This document shows, piece by piece, positions 32,375-44,528 of a DNA stretch of 64,000 bases. The notes under the pieces were generated by a model, which did no database searches, had not been told where the DNA came from, and saw nothing but the letters and a program-made list of their open reading frames with translations. Every line of letters starts with the position of its first letter. The stretch's first letter is position 1. Both the position numbers and the translations under genes were made by a program. The DNA lies in contig JADNRY010000235.1 in assembly GCA_015501585.1 (NCBI GenBank), positions 31,967-95,966 of the forward strand, given 5' to 3'. The DNA is from Rhodocollybia butyracea (lineage: Eukaryota; Basidiomycota; Agaricomycetes; Agaricales; Omphalotaceae).

Positions 32375-34314
32375 TGCAATGGTACATACCAGGGAATGGA
32401 ATCACATCTCTGCCTGAATACTCTCAAACGTTTTTGACCAGGATATGCCTCTTTGCCGATAACAATCAAATTTCCATTTAATTAAGCAATCACACAGATT
32501 CACTTTTGTCAGACATGAAGTAGGCTCTAATAAGAGAGATGGATAAGCATGCTCATATATAGAGGGAAAGGAAAAATTACTTTGTAATGCGTTGGGAATG
32601 CGACAAAAGACCGTTTCCTGTTTACACTGAGCCTGACGGGAACAGAAAAATTGTTGGTTGGTTGTTTGGTTGGCTGGTTAGAAAAATAAAAGCTTAGCAG
32701 CAGAGGACGAACCCGGGACGAACATACAGAGATTGTCAAAGCAGAAAGGATCACATGAAAAACAGGTGACACGAAAAGAAATCTTTTCTTACAATTTGAA
32801 TTCGGGCGGTACTGGGATATTTACGAAACAAAAAATCGTTTGACAAAAGATAAAGGCGTTGAAGTGAACTATGGTACAAATATTCATCATTCGTAGATAC
32901 ATTTGGGCAGGGATTGGGTCAACCATTTATGCTATACCCCACCAAAACTCCGAAGGAAGTGGTTCAACAATGCCCTCAGCTTTCAGGAATTCAAAAAGGG
33001 CTTCCGCTTCGTTTATCGTCCCGATTAGATGGATGATCTCACCCCATGCCATTTTAACCCCCGGCTTACAACAGTTCTGTCAGAAAGAAAGTCATTTTAG
33101 TCTAGAACCCAGCAGAAGAAATATTGCATACCAGCGAGTGTAGACACCAGGTCGCTCCCCTTGATGACAATGAATCTCTCATTATCCATCTTGTTCTTCA
33201 ACGCAGCGAGGACCCCAGTCATTTGACATTCTTCATAAGCGGCTTCTCCCCGCTCAACTCCATTGAACCTCTTGTAAACAGCATCAGACAATCCAGCAGT
33301 GGCCTCCTTTGCTCCAATGGATCCTTCACTTCCTTCCCATTCCCGTGCAATGGTACATACCAGGGAATGGAATCACATCTCTGCCTGAATACTCTCAAAC
33401 GTTTTTGACCAGGATATGCCTCTTTGCCGATAACAATCAAATTTCCATTTAATTAAGCAATCACACAGATTCACTTTTGTCAGACATGAAGTAGGCTCTA
33501 ATAAGAGAGATGGATAAGCATGCTCATATATAGAGGGAAAGGAAAAATTACTTTGTAATGCGTTGGGAATGCGACAAAAGACCGTTTCCTGTTTACACTG
33601 AGCCTGACGGGAACAGAAAAATTGTTGGTTGGTTGTTTGGTTGGCTGGTTAGAAAAATAAAAGCTTAGCAGCAGAGGATGAACCCGGGACAAACATACAG
33701 AGATTGTCAAAGCAGAAAGGATCACATGAAAAACAGGTGACACGAAAAGAAATCTTTCCTTACAATTTGAATTTGGGCGGTACTGGGATATTTACGAAAC
33801 AAAAAATTGTTCGACAAAAGATAAAGGCATTGAAGTGAACTATGGTACAAATATTCATTGTTTGTAGATACATTTGGGCAGGGATTGGTCAACCATTTAT
33901 TCTATACCCCACCAAAACTCCGAAGGAAGTGGTTCAACAACGCCCTCAGCTTTCAGGAATTCAAAAAGGGCTTCCGCTTTGTTTATCGTCCCGATTAGAC
34001 GGATAATCTCACCCCCATGCCATTTTAACCCCCGGCTTACAACAGTTCTGTCAGAAAGAAAGTCATTTTAGTCTAGAACCCAGCAGAAGAAATATTGCAT
34101 ACCAGCGAGTGTAGACACCAGGTTGCTCCCCTTGATGACAAAGAATCTCTCATTATCCATCTTGTTCTTCAACGCAGCAAGGACCCCAGTCATTTGACAT
34201 TCTTCATAAGCGGCTTCTCGCCGCTCAACTCCATTGAACCTCTTGTAAACAGCATCAGACAATCCAGCAGTGGCCTCCTTTGCTCCAATGGATCCTTCAC
34301 TTCCTTCCCATTCC
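32375..34314. repeat. Tandem duplication, about 0.97 kb unit
   Basis: Copy 1 is 32375-33355 and copy 2 is 33356-34314, both starting TGCAATGGTACATACCAGGG. They differ at scattered bases and a few short indels. The breakpoint lies inside the viroplasmin-domain gene, so copy 1 has only the 3' part of that gene and copy 2 joins the full upstream part. Confidence 0.9.
32937..33350 (-). pseudogene. Truncated duplicate of the viroplasmin-domain gene
   Basis: Minus-strand 3' part of the gene described at 33897-34698. It keeps DAVYKRFNGVERGEAAYEEC and a final exon encoding GTINEAEALFEFLKAEGIVE up to a TAA at 32937-32939. The 5' exons are missing because the tandem duplication starts inside the gene. 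Confidence 0.6.
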
Positions 34315-34698
34315 TGGTCACCATATCCAAATTGTTTAAGCCCCAATAAATAACGTACAACCTTGACCCATCGGATCCCACATTTGGCGGGTCAATTGGA
34401 GGCGAGTTTTTAATAAAGCTGAATGTTCGCCCTTTACCGGAACCAAGAGCCTGATAAATATCTCCGCAGTGTAAGAAAAACTATAGGTGGCAGGAAATGC
34501 GACAGAGGTGGCGGCAGTGGCTGGAGTATATGGAAGGGAGCTCAGAGGCAACCTATCTGATAGCAAGACCAGTCAGTGGTTCAAGGCTAAGATGTACTAA
34601 CCTGCCAACTTACTCGAGCAGTTGGGTGTAGCCGTGTCAACAACGCAGTCGGACTTGTTGTCCTTCAATGTGTCTGAGCTGTTGCATGGTGGCTGCAT
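33897..34698 (-). CDS. Small protein with viroplasmin / RNase H1 N-terminal-like domain
   Basis: Minus-strand gene with an ATG at 34698 (MQPPCNSSDTLKDNKSD), an intron before DRLPLSSLPYTP, and an exon with GSGKGRTFSF..RLYVIYWG. A domain follows that matches the viroplasmin (RNase H1 N-terminal) pattern: Y-V-I-Y-W-G, then G-L-S-D-A-V-Y-K-R-F-N-G-V-E-R-R-E-A-A-Y-E. Such domains bind RNA-DNA hybrids or double-stranded RNA. The last exon ends at TAA 33897-33899. Between YVIYWG and GLSDAVYKRF the frame must change by one base,so either a short intron or a lesion is present near 34310-34330. There is no RNase H catalytic domain. Function is unknown. Confidence 0.5.
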
Positions 34699-35127
34699 AG
34701 CGGTGAGAGGAATGAGAAATTTTCAACTTACTTTATAAATCCTTCCACCACGTTGCTGTTGTGACTCTGGAAAGATGGAATCTCACAAACAACAAGTTAG
34801 GAAGTTGGATTGCCTCGATTTAGTCGTCCGATAAGCGCTCGGCGGAGAACAGGAACAAGTATCTTCTACGACTTGTTAAGTATTCAAAATGTTAAGGCCC
34901 GTTCTGCTCCCACGACTCAATGTGATACGCTAAAACCTTCCCGCCAAATTATACGGTAGAGTGTGATAAGCTTTTTTTTTGCAAATTTCCTCTTCGTATC
35001 ACAGATGGTCGTGTTCCGCAAATTTAAGTAGCGTACGATACTGTAAACTAGACAAATAGACAGTGACTTCTGTGACAAGATTGATCAGTTGTTCTTTTTG
35101 TGTATCTTCGAGCTTACCATTGAGCTT

Positions 35128-36192
35128 ATGTCCACACCTCCACCTCCCGCAGCTTCGGCTGATACTGGCGACAAAGAAAATACCGACCCGAAAACTCCGG
35201 AACCAAAGAATGCAAAAGCCCGAGCAAAAAAGGAGAAAAAGGCACCTTCCGATGACACAAAGAAGCGCGCGGCGCGTGCCGTCTGGTCTGCTGAGGACGA
35301 CAGGACCATGATTGACACCTTCTTGGATCAAAAGGCTGAAGGATTTGCAACTGATAATGGAGGGTGGCGTGACCCAGCTCTGAAAGCCGTGGTACAAGCA
35401 TTGAAAAATAGTGAATTGACGAGTCGAGGGGCAGAAAAGAATGTACAAACTGTTCGGGATCATTGGAACAAGGTATGTATGTATTTACACTAGTTTAAAA
35501 TGTTTCTTGACATTTGTACAGCTTAAACGCGAGTATGCCATCTTCAAGAAGCTTGCAGACATTTCAGGCTGGGGCTGGGACTCTGACAATCACCGTGTTC
35601 AAGCCTCCAATGAGCAATGGGATACTTATCTTGTGGTACATACAGATTGTTACCATACATGCTATGATTTATTTCTTGTGTTTAGGCCCATCCTGAGCAT
35701 GCTAAATACCGAAATGCTACATTCCCGCTTTATGAGGATATCAACGAGATTCTCAATGGTGCTCTTGCAACTGGAAAGAGTGCTTTTCATCCTGGAAAGA
35801 AGGACAACAGTGAAGACTCAGAATCAGATTTGGATGCCGCTGAACCTGGTGGAGAGAAAGAGATGTTGGATGAGGAGGATATAGAGCTCTTTGATACTCC
35901 TGTTGCATCATCCCACTCTTTGTTGGCATCAATTTCTGTGGTCAAGGTTTCCGTTCTTTCTATGTTTGTCAATCTTATTTGAGTGCTGATTTAATTATAG
36001 GAGACTCCGATAAAACGCAAGACATCTACGCGTGATGAAAATGCTTCAAACAAGCGCTCTCGCCGTGACCGTACCGGTCGAGCATCCACTTCCGGGGCAA
36101 TTTCCGAGATGTCTCGTGCTATTGGAGAGATGGCAGCAGTCTTTGGTGGGGGCTCCCAGACTGAGGAGTCAGAGCCGTCTCGCCTCAACTGA
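35128..36192 (+). CDS. Myb/SANT-like DNA-binding protein of the PIF/Harbinger element
   Basis: Accessory protein that in this superfamily binds the transposon ends and helps the nuclease enter the nucleus. Exons: 35128-35472, 35522-35635, 35686-35946 and 36001-36192. The N-terminus is Pro/Lys-rich, then a Myb/SANT-like trihelix (RAVWSAEDDRTMIDTFL..VRDHWNKLKREYAIFKKL..SGWGWD), an acidic stretch (EKEMLDEEDIELFD), and a basic region (KRKTSTRDENASNKRSRRDR). The frame stops at TGA 36190-36192. The same frame continues for about 50 more codons (VKVLETDIGLAVVDKAKLML to TAA at about 36351) and looks like the usual C-terminal helix. The TGA is therefore probably a recent nonsense change in place of Arg or another residue. 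Confidence 0.8.
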
Positions 36193-36363
36193 GCTGTCAA
36201 AGTGCTTGAAACGGATATTGGGTTGGCAGTTGTTGACAAGGCTAAACTTATGCTCATGGCTCAGAAGGATATTGGTTTTGCTGATCTTATCTTATCTGTG
36301 GAAGATGAGGAGACACTTCAAGCTGTATACAAATTGAAGCTTGCTATGTAATGATATACGATA

Positions 36364-37756
36364 TCAAGTAGTATTTGTATAAGCTACATAGTCATTCCAC
36401 ATAGACATTGCAATTGAGTCTCGCCTATCACTTGCTCTCCGCCTCTCTGCAGCTGTCACCGAGCTTCCCAAATCACCATCTGTATTCTCATCGTCTCGTT
36501 GGTGAATAATCTCCTCTGCAATACTGTGCTCAGCACGATGGCTGCGAATACCCAAAGCATTGTCCTGCGGGTCTTTAATACCAATAAAATTGTGTACTGC
36601 ACCTAACGCAGGCACAATCTTTGTTTGTACTTTGAATGGATACTCTGGAGATCCTTTGAGAATCTTGAACCGTCGTTTAGCTATCCCAAAAATTCTTTCA
36701 ATTGCATTGCAAAGCTGTGAGTGACGGAGATTGTATAGTTCTTTGTGATTACGAGGGCTGTAGGAAGATGAAGTAAATTACATGTATATGCATGGCATAA
36801 AGTACATACCAAAGTGATGCCTGCTCCCATTCTTTGAGATGATAGCGGACACCGCGGTATGGGACAAGTAGAGAGTCACAAGAAGGAAAGCCAGCATCTG
36901 CAAGTAGATACTTTCCAGCTGGAATTCTCAGTGTTGTCTGATGTGCATCCTCAAATATGCGACCATCACCAGCACTCCCCTCCCATCCACTGAGGATATA
37001 GCAGAACTGAAGGTTGAAGCAACAAGCTACAAGGACATTCTGAGAAATCCATCCTTTCCAATTGCGAAACCGGGCCATCTCATCAACCCCTACACGTGCA
37101 TGAAAGTGAGATCCATCTATAGCACCGATGCAGTCTTGAAAGTATGGGAACAACTTTGGGTTATCCAAGATTTCCAATGGGACTTCATTTGGAGCAAGCG
37201 GCACCCATTTCCTGTAGAAATCTCCAACTAAAGCATCGAGGACCTCATTAAAATACCTGTAACAAAACAGTATATCAAAATATGTTTGTGGAAGAGTAAC
37301 TGAGTGTATACTTTGAGATTGTAGCACCCCCACGCATAAACCGTTCCTGTAGCTCCCGGTTACTGCCTGCAGAGACTGCAGCACGAAGAAAAATTGCCAC
37401 TTTCTCCTCTACAGATACATAACGGCTATTGGACAGACCGCCGAGGCGGAGCTCCAACACCAAACTTCGGAATACTTTCTTCTTCATTCCAAACATACGT
37501 CGGAATCTCTCATTTCGGCCTACTATTTTTGAGTAACTTGTTTGGTACCACTTGAATATGACATACCTGCAAGGAGTTCACGCAACCAATGTAACCCTTT
37601 GAAAGAACCATCCATAAGAGGGCGCCGTGTCAATTTACCAGCTATATCAGCTGTCACGATTGCTGCAGCTGCAATAGAAGTGAATGCAGCAACTTTCTTC
37701 CTATTATGGGTAGCCTGGGTGCTTCGGTGGGATTTCAGATGCCTATTACGAGCCAT
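36364..37756 (-). CDS. PIF/Harbinger DDE transposase (DDE_Tnp_4, HARBI1-like)
   Basis: Nuclease that cuts and rejoins the element. Minus-strand exons run from ATG 37754-37756 to TGA 36364-36366 with short introns at about 37515-37565, 37262-37312 and 36758-36810. After a basic N-terminus comes LRLGGLSNSRYVSVEEKVAIFL (N-terminal helices). The catalytic core follows: first D in CIGAIDGSHFHARV, then GWEGSAGDGRIF, second D in YLLADAGFPSCDSLLVPYRG, and the E in LCNAIERIFGIAKRRF. All three acidic residues and the spacing expected for the family are visible, and I see no internal stop. Together with good TIRs this suggests a potentially active or very recently active copy. Confidence 0.88.
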
Positions 37757-37978
37757 GCGTGCATGAAGAAGCAAAGAATCAAAGCACGGTCAAGTTATCG
37801 ATAATCTACGGCTCTGCGCGCTCATCGCGGTCCGCCGTCACGCCGGTCACTCAGTTTTTTCAAATCAAACTCTTGTCGCACTAGTATCGCATCAAATTTG
37901 ACAACAAAAATCTGTGTTACATTATCGTATCGAATTCTATCGTATCACATTGAGTCGCGGGAGCAGAACGGGGCCTAA

Positions 37979-38159
37979 GTATTCAAAACAAAGCGGAGTA
38001 GTGAAACTTTTTGTGAGCCATGGACAGTATGTAGGCAGAAAGTATGTCATTCAAGTTTGTATGTACCTGCTCAGACCTGCTCCTTTTCTTCCTATTGATA
38101 AAACCTATATATATATATATAGATGTTGTTAGATGCTACAGTGATGAATAGAAGTGCAA
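37979..38159. other. Flank of the PIF element, (AT)n run
   Basis: Short gene-free segment with an AT dinucleotide run near 38107-38122. Confidence 0.4.
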
Positions 38160-39440
38160 TTATTCATACCCTGTCTGGATTGATAGCGGTTCTCTGCATC
38201 GGGTGAAGGAAGAATCGTCAGGACCCGTCTGTGATCTGGAATCGACACTAGCATTCCACCTTGACCAGAACTGGTCTACAAAGCGATTAATTTTCAGTGC
38301 ACGTAAAGGGGTAAAAACAAAAATGCGCACTAGCTGCCATCCGCAAGAAAGAAATCTTTCAGTTGGTTCTTCCATTTTCAGGAAACGATGTTTAACAACA
38401 AAAGAAAGCTCTATTTTGATAGTTAGGAATGAGCTCAAGTGCAACTCATGAAATTCTGAGTACTGATAAGCCAAACAGTCCGCTGCCAGTTATAGATATG
38501 TTTACGGACTTGCTCTCCATATGTAGACAAATCATCAAAATTGTGAATTTTAATACAGAATGCTTGCAGCTCAAGGCTCGATACACTGCCTCTTCCTGAC
38601 CTTTGTAGGAGTGCTAACAGTCCATTCAGCGTCATCATCGATGAAAGGTTTGTCAGCACGAGCACCTTTACCAGGCGTTAGCATGAGAATATCTGGTGAA
38701 CTGGATTCCAAATCTCTTCTTCTTTGCCAACACTTCCAAGCAGGCTAGGCGCGCGTGAAAAGAGGCCTGTTTGACTTGTGGAATGGCTTTGTGATGTCCA
38801 CACCGACTTCACCAGTGTCGCCTCCACCAGTATGGTTGTACTCTCAGCTATATGGACTTGCGACATTGATACAGTCCTGACTGGTTTTGACGGCGTCGCT
38901 TCTACCAACACAGTCACGGATGGTTCATGTTTCGTTGGCTTGTCTTGTTCGCGTGGATGAGATTCTGACAGCCAAAAAGATGCAGTAGCAGCTGTCGTGG
39001 CAGTAGGCACGTTGTTCTTGGATTTGAACAACATAGAGACCCTCTCGGGAGAGCACTCTGCCTTTATTTGACCCAAGACCAGTGCATTTGGCTTTTTGTT
39101 TTCCTTCAGCCTCTTCAGCCAGTGAGACAGATAATGAGCGAGAACGCTTGCGCTGTAGTCTGGACCATTGAAAATCCTGCTGAGATGGAGCATGTTTGAG
39201 CTCTCAGTTGGACGCGGTGGAAGTTGTGGAGAGAGCAGGCGATGGATGTCGTGTAGGTGGATTGAATGGTCTGATTAGGCCATCAGTGGAATCATCCGAC
39301 GCTCGTTGTGTCTCTCCAAACTGCTCGTCTTCTTTGTCTGGGAATGGTGAATTAGGAGAGACTTTGGACCGAAAAAGTGCACAAGATTCTGGTAGGCTTA
39401 ATTTGAATCTGTGAAAGATTTTAGCTGCAGATTATATGCT
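38160..39440 (-). pseudogene. Unrecognised minus-strand gene remains
   Basis: I do not recognise this gene. Coding-like stretches on minus include FKLSLPESCALFRSKVSPNS (about 39340-39410), MLHLSRIFNGPDYSASVLAH (39193 down), two imperfect internal repeats around TVLVEAT/TILVEAT (about 38810-38920), and GKGARADKPFIDDDAEWTV ending in a stop near 38575. They lie in different frames with no clear introns between them, so the gene is probably broken. Further left (38160-38474) is another open frame with no known domain. Its right end is close to where the gypsy element begins. Confidence 0.35.
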
Positions 39441-39536
39441 GAAGATGGTGACTAACAAAGGTTCAATAGTGTTTTGACAAAATGATTGTGCCCAGTCCAA
39501 CTCGTTTTTCTCTTTTGTTGTTATACGATATTTGGG

Positions 39537-41366
39537 TATTTACGTGTAGGTATGCGAAAGGTGCTATAAAACAACCTAACAAAAACACTACCGCACCTAA
39601 CCAGACTATCAATATGTAAGGGAGCGAGGGCGGGTTGTCAGAGATTCCCCGGGGGAAAGTCTTGTAATATCGGATGTACGTGCGCGACTGCTCCAGGTTC
39701 AAGACTGTAGCGCTAACGTGGGTAACTAAGCTTAGACAACTCTTAGAACTAAGTCGAGAGAAGCCTAGTTGGGGTGTACGAGTGTACGAGGGAACCAGGT
39801 GTGTATGTCCAAATCAATTAACCAAAACCAAAACCAATACAACAAAACTAAGATTCTCCTAGGCAAACTCTGGCTCTAGCTAGAATAGTAATCTCGAGGT
39901 TTGTCAACAACCCTAGGCAAACTCTGGCACTAGCTGCTGTGACGCCGTAAAGTCCTCGACCAAACTCTGGGCCAAGGTACGATATTGTGAGTGAACTTAA
40001 TCACTAGGAACTTGTACCACAATCTTAGTGGCTCGTCTAACTTCGTGAAGAAGTCAGGAACCCTCACTCTGGCGCCAAATAATCCCTTACTAGAAACCGT
40101 CTCCTCTAAGGAAGCAACTAGATTTGAGTCAATCTGGAGTTCGAGAGAACTCTACACACTTAAATTCGATCAAGATATAAATGGGCTTTGCGAAGCGCGT
40201 GAAGTTTATTACTTTCTTAAGATAACCAAGTCAGGAGGCGTCACGCTACTGATCCCATGGGGACGTTCTACAGAGCACTGGTCTTAGCAGTCAAGTCGAG
40301 GCAAGAAACTTGTCTTATTGAATAAATATATCTGGCTTATATACTGAGTAGAGAGAGTTTAATACAAAAAATAGATGAAACAGATACGGAGAGAGACGGA
40401 AAGAGAGTGGAACAGAGGAATCTGGCTCGGAAAGGAAACTCCAGCCTATATATGGTACACACGATAAAGAAATAGTCCATTCTTGGGTATATATCAGAGG
40501 TAAAATATGATTTCGTGAGGATTAACATAGTTTTAGAGTGTTTTGATCCGAGCAAGGTTTCTCCGATTACTCCACAATTCTCCGGGGTCAGGAGTACCTT
40601 TACGCTTCATGATCACTCGCCGCCCGGTTTCCCTTGGGTGAGTTTCATTCTATTCCTTGGATAGTTCTGTCCATCCTGAGTGTGATTAACATTCTCTCGA
40701 GAAGGCCTGTTATCTAGCTTTCCAACGACACCACTTATGATAATCTCGAGCAACTGCGCTGAGTATGTACAAGTGATTCCCGATAGTCGGCTTCAACGGA
40801 TAAGACCTTCCGTGTATGATTTCTAAGATCAAATGTTTCGATTTGCCAAGGCTATCCCGGCGCGTAGCTTTCCGTAGGTCCGTTAAGCATGTTTCTACCA
40901 TCCTCACGGTCGCAACCGGGGCCGCGAATAGATCTCTACGGTTTCCTCGGGATCGTTCTGGTCCATTGTTACGGACTGTAAAGTCCACATCTTAACATAG
41001 CTTGTTGGGGGTCTTAGTGCGAGGGATGCCTTCCCTCATAATTCCTTCCCTCGAGTAACGCGTTGGCTTAGTACTTATCCCGCTTCGAGATGTCCTGTAT
41101 TTTAGAGAGTCTACACTCTTTGGGTATAACTAGATTGACAATCTAGCGTTACATCTCCGGGCAGCCCAGGTATCCTCGCTAGCTTGGCTCTAGGCTACGC
41201 TTGTGGGCGTACCTTCACGGCTCGCTGAGTATTATTGTTAAGTTCTTTGCCTCGGCAACAGCTATCACGCTCGGGCTCCGTATAACTCTCTTATTGCATT
41301 GTATAACACGTACAAAGCGTTAAAATGTACAGTTACACGCCTTAGGCCGATTTTAGGCCTAATATC
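39537..41366 (-). repeat. 3' LTR of the gypsy element (1.83 kb)
   Basis: Matches 57114-58856 along its length. On plus it begins GATATTTGGG and ends CCTAATATC, so the termini are GATATT-type inverted repeats rather than TG..CA. Relative to the 5' copy it has about 87 extra bases near 40290-40380, including TTATATACTGAG. Confidence 0.85.
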
Positions 41367-41377
41367 TCCCCCAAACT
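41367..41377 (-). promoter_or_regulatory. Polypurine tract of the gypsy element
   Basis: On minus AGTTTGGGGGA, immediately before the 3' LTR. An 18-bp block containing the same sequence occurs again at 45425-45442, upstream of the second antisense gene unit. Confidence 0.55.
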
Positions 41378-41688
41378 AATGATCTGACCGTCCCCGGTCA
41401 GCCCACCAAGCCTAGGATCGACTCTGCTAGCAATCCCTTTTATGTTCTCGGCATTTAGCATTCTAATTCCTTTCCCGCGGACTAGTCTGGACGTACTACC
41501 CCTAAGTTTAACTGGGATCATTCTCGATGTCGGGCGCTTATGTGAATCAGGTGTCAACAATTGAATTGATCTACAAGACAACATATGCCGCGGGCGCCTA
41601 GACTCCTGATTGGGGTTTCCAATCATTTCCTTGATAACATTTTCTTTTAAGTTTAACGTGTTAAGTCCCATCATCGTCTCTTACCACC

Positions 41689-44528
41689 ATGCTTGCCGAC
41701 CAAGAGCAGTGTGACCTTCTTCCCGACTCGCTCATCGATATGTACTTGTCCATAACATGCGAAGACGATTCCTCGGACATTCTAGATGACTTTAAAAGCG
41801 TACTCCCGTCCTTCTATGAACTGGCCAGCCATCTTGTTGCGAGATTCGACAATGCCGCCGACGCTACGCAAACCAATTCTTTCTTTTTCCAACAACCCGA
41901 GGGTCTTGGTTTCAACAAAAGGGACGTCCCCCGGCTTATTCTGCACGGATGATATGGGCCTGTGCTACTGCTGTTCAGCAACGCTTTAACCCTTAACTCT
42001 TTGAGGCAGCCAAGGACCCCGAGTGGACTCCGTCTTTGCCCAAGGCGAAAGAATACCGTACCAGTTTTATTGCTCTCGCTAATCGACTGGTAAGCCCCCT
42101 TTTTGTCCTTTATTAACGTATTTATCCTATGTTATGATAGAAATTCCTCTGTACCCATGTTGTGGGACATAAGAATGTTCCTTTAATTATCGAAGGCATT
42201 TTTGCTGCTGCCCAATGCCTTTCCGCTGCTGTCCGAAGCGCTTTACAGCTCCACGACACGGAACCAAGCTGGTACTTGGATGGGGCGCTTATTGACCGGA
42301 TCCTGGTACGTGGCTCGCACTAACTTTATCTTTTCTTTTTATTAACTTTTCCTAGGCAAGCGCCCTCCATCGCGGACAGACACCCGACCTTCCCATTCCT
42401 CTCCCTTTTGACCAGGGATGTCGTGAATTGGCGTGGTTATTAACTCAAGGTGACCTCCACTTTAGTCGGCTGGACACCGGTGAACCTACCGACAAGGAGG
42501 AGGAGGAAGAAGCCTCAGATGAAGACGGTCCTTCCAAGGACAGGGCATCGCCTTACGAGGCTATTTCCGTGAACTCAGAGGTACATTTTCCCCGTTTTAT
42601 TTATATTGTTAACTTTAAATATTTCTTTTTAGGACTCCTCGGAATCCTCAAGATCGCTTGTCATTCTACTCGCAGTGCTACCATTGCCAAGAAGACTTCG
42701 TCTAAACCTCCACTTCCTCAAAGGCTGAGGTCAAAGTGAAGGCTGAGCCCCAGGCTAAACCAGCGACTGTCACACCTAAATTGGCAACTAGCTCGGCGAC
42801 CAGACCTTCGATGACCTCGAAGGCTCTGAAAGCAAAAGGTCCGGCGAGAGGGAGTAATGCTTCAGTCTCGACTAAAGGGAAGGGTAAGATAGTAGAGGCA
42901 AAAGGCAAAGGCAAAGAGGGGGACCCCTCCGTGATCACCGTGAGTTCCTACTCTTCTTTCCTTTTCCCAGTTTCTGACTGTCTCATTTTTCCTAGCCCAA
43001 ACTGAAACGCAAACGTCAGAATGAGCCCACCGAAGAAATCGAGGCTGCATCCCTTCCTGTCCCTCGTCCCGCTCCTAAACTCAAGACTGTCAAGAAGTCC
43101 AATCCGGTTGTCGAGATCCCCGTTCCCGTGGCTTCCAGTTCTAAGATCAAGGGGGCCCCACTTGCGGAGTCTTCTCATGAACCTACACCTGTGCATACTC
43201 CGCCCGAGAACTTGGTTTTCCTTGTTCCCGAGGGAGATGTGGGAAACGTTGACCTCAACAACATCTTCAAGAAACTCGCTGCACAATCATCCAAGGAGTT
43301 TGCAAAGAGTGGATCTCGAGAATACCGCACCGTGATCGTTCGTTTCGAGCGTGATGCCATGGATCTGCCGTCTTTTGATGAGATTGTCCCCAAGGGGACC
43401 CAAGTAAGTTCTATTCCATTTTTCTCTACACTTCAAGACTAATGCTTCGGCCTTTTTATTGCAGAAGCCAAAGGAACTCTTCAAGGCTGAGCTCACTTGG
43501 GCCTTACTCCTGAGTTAGATGCCTTCAAGGATCTTCCTGCACTCAGCACAGGCGATCACCAAATGTCTTGGTTGGACTTTGTCTGAGCGAACCGCGCATT
43601 GTGTCGAGTAAGTTTTCAGTTTATCGATAATTTAAATTTTAACATGATTTTCAGACTCCGGCTGTTATCCGTGAGAACCCTTGCATCCAGTGTGGCGGTT
43701 GCCGTACCAAGGGTACCAAGGGAGAGGATAAGCAGGATAAGCCGGACTGCTCGTATGCCTGTGACAAACATGGTAACCGTAAGTATGGGACTGGATGTCC
43801 AAACTGTGCTACGTCGCACCAACCTTGTTCAGACACCTTTTGTGTGCCGGAACTAGTCGAGGTGCTCAACAATACGTACAAGTCGGCAGAGAACGCACCG
43901 ATTAGTGAGTACTAATTAATGCTTCCTGACTTTCTACTAACTAACATTATCATAGACGTGGCCCGGCAAGTCAGCACTGTCCTTCGTGTTCGCGAGGCTT
44001 ATGACGCTGCCATTGAGACCCGCAACCAACTCAACCGCACGGTCGAGAAGCTGTTTACCTCTCTGCAGAGCGAAGTTCAGGAGCTCCGTCACATTGGCAA
44101 GGACCCGCTCGTCTTCGTGGAATCCTATGTTCCAACATTCCCCGAGAACCGGTTGGACCTCACGCACTGGAGCTTCTTGTGCTCCTTCATGGGATGGGAC
44201 TCGGACTTCCGTTTCAAGACTAATGAACGGTATGAACAGTTCCTTAGCAAGAACATCCGGGTCGCCGTTGTTCCAGCGCCCGATGGGTCTGTTCCCGAGG
44301 ATACACTCGAAGTCCCTCCAGCCACTACTCCTCCTCTGGACTCTCCAACTCATTCAACAACCAGTCTTCCAGTGGAAGATTCGGTCATTCTTTCTCCAGG
44401 GAGTCCTCGAGGTGCACAGTCGCCGTCATGGTTAGTCCTCGCGGAGTCCTCGTTCTCTTCGTACGTCGTCTGGCGGTGACCAGGATGAAGCCCAGGACGA
44501 ACTTATGGAGGGAGTTGAGACATCGTAA
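41689..44528 (+). pseudogene. Antisense gene unit 1 inside the gypsy element, Cys-rich, degraded
   Basis: Plus-strand gene, convergent with pol. It starts MLADQEQCDLLPDSLIDMYL at 41689. Introns with good consensus lie at about 42090-42140, 42306-42355, 42581-42632, 42939-42993, 43404-43463 and 43904-43954. Exons encode a helical first part (EYRTSFIALANRL, then VPLIIEGIFAAAQCLSAAVR), an acidic linker (DKEEEEEASDEDG), a Lys/Ala-rich linker, and a Cys cluster (CIQCGGC, then CSYACDKHG, CPNCATSHQPC). After that comes a coiled-coil-like part (VRDAYDAAIETRNQL-type) and a C-terminus ending in EAQDELMEGVETS. At least three frame changes and a TAA near 41987 break it. The Cys cluster suggests nucleic-acid binding. 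I do not recognise the family by name. Confidence 0.55.

Larger units (their letters stand above)
34896..37975. mobile_element. Complete PIF/Harbinger DNA transposon (3.08 kb)
   Basis: Terminal inverted repeats: left GGCCCGTTCTGCTCCC followed by ACGACTCAATGTGATACG; right the reverse complement with one or two differences. It is flanked by TAA on both sides (34893-34895 and 37976-37978), the TWA-type 3-bp target duplication typical of the superfamily. Two convergent genes lie inside: a Myb/SANT-like protein on plus and a DDE nuclease on minus. It landed in the second copy of a 16-bp tandem repeat (TGTTAAGTATTCAAAA). Confidence 0.92.

Noticed and set aside
32527..33743. An 81-codon minus frame present in both duplication copies.
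   Set aside because: Conserved only because the DNA is duplicated; composition is simple (QPTKQPTNN), with no domain or splice context.
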